DNA from: Bacteroidales bacterium
Lineage (GTDB): Bacteria > Bacteroidota > Bacteroidia > Bacteroidales > UBA932
Assembly: GCA_022653675.1 (NCBI GenBank)
Contig: JALCST010000016.1
Coordinates: 1-44,938, forward strand
DNA length: 44,938 nt
Reading direction: 5' to 3'
Positions within the stretch are counted from its first letter, which is position 1, and each line of letters begins with the position of its first letter. Positions 42,606-44,938 of the stretch are shown here, piece by piece. The notes beneath the pieces were generated by a model. It was not told where the DNA came from. It saw nothing but the letters and a program-made list of their open reading frames with translations, and made no database searches. The position numbers and the translations under genes were made by a program.

Positions 42606-43832
42606 ATGGAACCAATCATAAAAATTCAAGATTATACCTATGTGCTTCCGGAGGAGCGTATAGCTAAATATCCGCTTCCTGAAAGGGACGCAAGTAAACA
42701 ACTGATCTATGAAAATGGCACGATTACGGAAGATGTTTTCAGAAACATATCTTTGCATTTGCCTGAAAATGCGGTAATGGTGTTCAATAACACGAAAGTG
42801 GTCCCGGCTAGGCTGCTTTTCAGGCGTGAAACCGGAGCTTTGATAGAAATCTTCGCATTGGAGCCGCATGTTCCCAACGACTATCAGCTTTGCTTTGCAG
42901 AGACCGAGAGTTGCGAGTGGAAGGCGATCGTAGGCAACATGAAGCGTTGGAAGGGGGATTCACTTAGGTTCTTTACTTCAGATGAAACACTTGAAAAGAT
43001 TGATTTGCATTGTGATATGGTGGAAAATGATGGACGTACCGCATTGGTGCGTTTCACATGGAAGGGTGGATATGCATTTTCGGAAGTAATGGATCATTGT
43101 GGTAAGATGCCCATACCTCCATATCTCAAGCGTGATACGGAGGCGATCGACTATTCGCGTTACCAGACCCTTTATGCCCGTTTCAGGGGATCAGTTGCCG
43201 CTCCTACGGCTGGTTTGCACTTTACCGACAGGGTATTGAAAGATATTGACGGCAAGGGAATATCGCGTGAGACAATTTGCCTTCATGTCGGGGCCGGCAC
43301 TTTTCTCCCCGTAAAAAGCGATTATATTTCGGATCACGTGATGCATACCGAACCGTTCGAGGTTACGGACACATTTCTCGCAAGAATGGCAAATTTGCCG
43401 GAAGGAACGCCTGTAGTCGCTGTCGGGACAACTTCCGTAAGATGTTTGGAGTCCCTCTTTTTTCTTGGACTTCAGATGATGGAAAAAGGGAAACTCGACG
43501 CAGTGAAGCAATGGGACCCTTATGCCGATTATGACGGGAAATATCAGGACCATTCCATGCAAGAGGCATTTGGGGCATTATATAAATATCTGAAAAGCAA
43601 TAATAAAAAATCACTTATATCAAGAACAGGTATAATAATTGTCCCCGGATACAAATGGCATGTCTGCGATTATCTCGTGACTAATTTCCACCAGCCTCAG
43701 AGTACTCTTTTACTGCTCGTAGCATCATTCACAGGTGGCGATGAGTGGAAAAAAATATATGCCTATGCATTGGAACATGGATTCCGTTTTCTAAGTTACG
43801 GTGACAGTTCATTGCTGAAACGTTCAGAATAA
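42606..43832 (+). CDS. queA: S-adenosylmethionine:tRNA ribosyltransferase-isomerase (QueA)
   Basis: A 408-residue enzyme that adds the cyclopentenediol precursor from SAM to preQ1-modified tRNA, the penultimate step of queuosine synthesis. Motifs: IAKYPLPERDASK, VMVFNNTKVVPARL, GKMPIPPYLKR, YQTLYARFRGSVAAPTAGLH, HVGAGTFLPVK and the late VTNFHQPQSTLLLLVASF. At about 408 residues it exceeds the usual 340-350; the extra length lies mostly near 275-345, a pattern of the long Bacteroidota form, so a divergent specificity is possible. It is preceded by the palindrome-rich gap and followed by the M28-like gene. Confidence 0.9.
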   Translation: MEPIIKIQDYTYVLPEERIAKYPLPERDASKQLIYENGTITEDVFRNISLHLPENAVMVFNNTKVVPARLLFRRETGALIEIFALEPHVPNDYQLCFAETESCEWKAIVGNMKRWKGDSLRFFTSDETLEKIDLHCDMVENDGRTALVRFTWKGGYAFSEVMDHCGKMPIPPYLKRDTEAIDYSRYQTLYARFRGSVAAPTAGLHFTDRVLKDIDGKGISRETICLHVGAGTFLPVKSDYISDHVMHTEPFEVTDTFLARMANLPEGTPVVAVGTTSVRCLESLFFLGLQMMEKGKLDAVKQWDPYADYDGKYQDHSMQEAFGALYKYLKSNNKKSLISRTGIIIVPGYKWHVCDYLVTNFHQPQSTLLLLVASFTGGDEWKKIYAYALEHGFRFLSYGDSSLLKRSE

Positions 43833-43854
43833 TTTCCGGAGCCGAAGATTTGAT

Positions 43855-43862
43855 TATATTTG
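43855..43862 (+). promoter_or_regulatory. -7 promoter element for the M28-like gene
   Basis: TATATTTG matches TAnnTTTG and lies 22 bases before ATG 43885, with a TTTC tract 18 bases further upstream as a weak -33. It supports independent transcription of the last, truncated gene. Confidence 0.58.
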
Positions 43863-43884
43863 TAGAGATAATTCAATTTTATTG

Positions 43885-44938
43885 ATGAATAAATATTTAC
43901 GGCCGATCATTGCATTGGTAATCATACTGTTATCTTTTTTAGTCTCTTTCGGTCTATGGAATACTCCCAAGGTACTACCTGCTGACAGTGATGGTTTTTC
44001 GGCTGTCAGAGTTAAGAACGGATTAATTACTTCCGACAGTCTATTATTCCTTTACGGAAAACGTTTGTCGGATTTGGGAGGCGTACCCCTTTATAATGAC
44101 AGTACCGGAGAAGGCGCATCCGGATGCGCCTTTGATTTTCCTGTAAATGATTCATCCATTGCAACTACTAGGTTGCTTCTGGTAAGCAGAGGCGACGGTT
44201 ATGGTGCTTCGGTTGAGCTTGAAGCACTGTTGAATGCATTGAAATTCCGCGATGCTTGGAAGCAGGGTGTAAGGGTCTTGATGCTCACAGAAAGTAATGG
44301 TTTGGATGACAGTATTTATAATTCTGTGTATGAGAATGTAGGGCTTGCGATATATTTGGATGCCAAAAGTCCAAGTGGCTCTGCAATGCTTTACAGGACA
44401 TCCGGAGGAATCAATATTATGAAGCTTTATTCAAAAGCATCATATCCGAGAACTTATACTGTTTTCAACTCGTTTGAAAAGAATATTCCTGTCGATTCTG
44501 GTTTCGAAGCAGTCAAGGGCAAGGTGCCTTCAATGCTTTTTACCGACGCTGGTTCATTGAAGGGCCAGTCTTGTGAAGTTCCAGAGAATACTATACAACA
44601 ATATGGAGAACAGTTGATTCCAATGATAAAGGAATATCTTACTTCAAGTGTATATTCCGATCCGGCATTTTTGAGCTCTTCCGACGTTTCTGCTTCCTTT
44701 ACCATGCCGTTTGTCGGCCTTGTCAGTTTATCAAGGGGACAGAATTACCTTTTTAACAGCCTTCTTCTCCTTCTTTTTTGTATATCGTTCTGTTTCTCCA
44801 TAATAAGGGGTCGTTTGAAACCCGCTAGGGCTATATTGAAGAGTGCCGCAATATTGATTTGGTCTGTGGCTATTTTTGCGATATGCTTGCTGTTGCGGCG
44901 CTTGGAAGTGGCTTCGGAAGGATATGCATTGGTTATAG
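43885..44938 (+). CDS. Membrane protein with degenerate M28-peptidase-like domain (partial, runs off the window)
   Basis: An open frame from ATG 43885 to the window edge, 351 codons without a stop. One N-terminal span (about 6-24), an extracytoplasmic domain (about 25-280), then two spans (about 280-302 and 313-330). The domain resembles M28 aminopeptidases: TTRLLLVSRGDGYGASVELE corresponds to the strand and helix carrying the first ligands, VRVLMLTESNGLDDS to the EE segment, and LAIYLDAKSPSG to the NLEARG-like strand. The usual His of HxD is Arg, the bridging Asp is absent, EE is ES and no final His is seen. So it is probably a pseudo-peptidase; the fold call is by eye. Confidence 0.62.
   Translation, partial: MNKYLRPIIALVIILLSFLVSFGLWNTPKVLPADSDGFSAVRVKNGLITSDSLLFLYGKRLSDLGGVPLYNDSTGEGASGCAFDFPVNDSSIATTRLLLVSRGDGYGASVELEALLNALKFRDAWKQGVRVLMLTESNGLDDSIYNSVYENVGLAIYLDAKSPSGSAMLYRTSGGINIMKLYSKASYPRTYTVFNSFEKNIPVDSGFEAVKGKVPSMLFTDAGSLKGQSCEVPENTIQQYGEQLIPMIKEYLTSSVYSDPAFLSSSDVSASFTMPFVGLVSLSRGQNYLFNSLLLLLFCISFCFSIIRGRLKPARAILKSAAILIWSVAIFAICLLLRRLEVASEGYALVI

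Overview
The window looks like chromosomal DNA of a Bacteroidales-type bacterium (phylum Bacteroidota), probably an anaerobic amino-acid or peptide fermenter. Four things point there. At least a dozen genes are preceded by the Bacteroidota sigma -7 element TAnnTTTG, and strong Shine-Dalgarno sites are rare. Several families are typical of the phylum: DUF2490, DUF3467, head-GIN DUF2807, LytS/LytTR pairs and a long QueA. Ribonuclease Y and a TatA/TatC system lacking TatB are present. Energy genes pair a 2-oxoacid:ferredoxin oxidoreductase with an ADP-forming acyl-CoA synthetase. I cannot name a genus. No insertion sequence, prophage, CRISPR array or tRNA was seen, and the gene content is mostly core.

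Layout. 1-127: 3' end of a 5S rRNA and its terminator. 126-4278 (minus): a compact five-gene operon encoding a VTC-type polyphosphate polymerase domain protein, a DUF4956 membrane protein, a DUF2490 outer-membrane barrel, and a LytS-like kinase with its LytTR regulator. 4409-8483 (plus): a 5'-nucleotidase lipoprotein, a small coiled-coil protein, ZapA, a probable 6S RNA and RNase Y. 8557-13433 (minus): acd, a 50-residue membrane protein, ferredoxin and three oxidoreductase subunits, with a long inverted repeat over the operon promoter. 13665-18085 (plus): methylthioadenosine deaminase, purine nucleoside phosphorylase, methylthioribose-1-phosphate isomerase, a WalJ-like metallo-hydrolase and a lipoprotein. 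18101-20772 (minus): an AraC regulator and RecQ. 20899-22503 (plus): PEP carboxykinase.

22591-24087 (minus): DUF3467, a KdsC-like phosphatase and Maf. 24163-32543 (plus): ValS, a calcium P-type ATPase, TatA, TatC and an ABC-F protein, nearly without gaps. 32629-34581 (minus): an ECF sigma factor, a single-span partner and a head-GIN protein. 34688-41684 (plus): RlmB; PruA, an M19 dipeptidase and a beta-lactamase-fold hydrolase; PyrD and CinA. 41692-42108 (minus): an HTH regulator with a 26-bp palindrome at its promoter, followed by an AT-rich gene-free gap of about 500 bases. 42606-43832: QueA. From 43885 to the edge: an incomplete membrane protein with an M28-peptidase-like fold whose metal ligands look lost.

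Best candidates for something undescribed are the VTC/DUF4956/DUF2490/LytS-LytTR operon, the 13-bp inverted repeat controlling the acd operon together with that operon's small membrane protein, the palindrome cluster around the HTH gene, and the degenerate M28-like membrane protein. All functional assignments come from reading motifs by eye; no database search was run.
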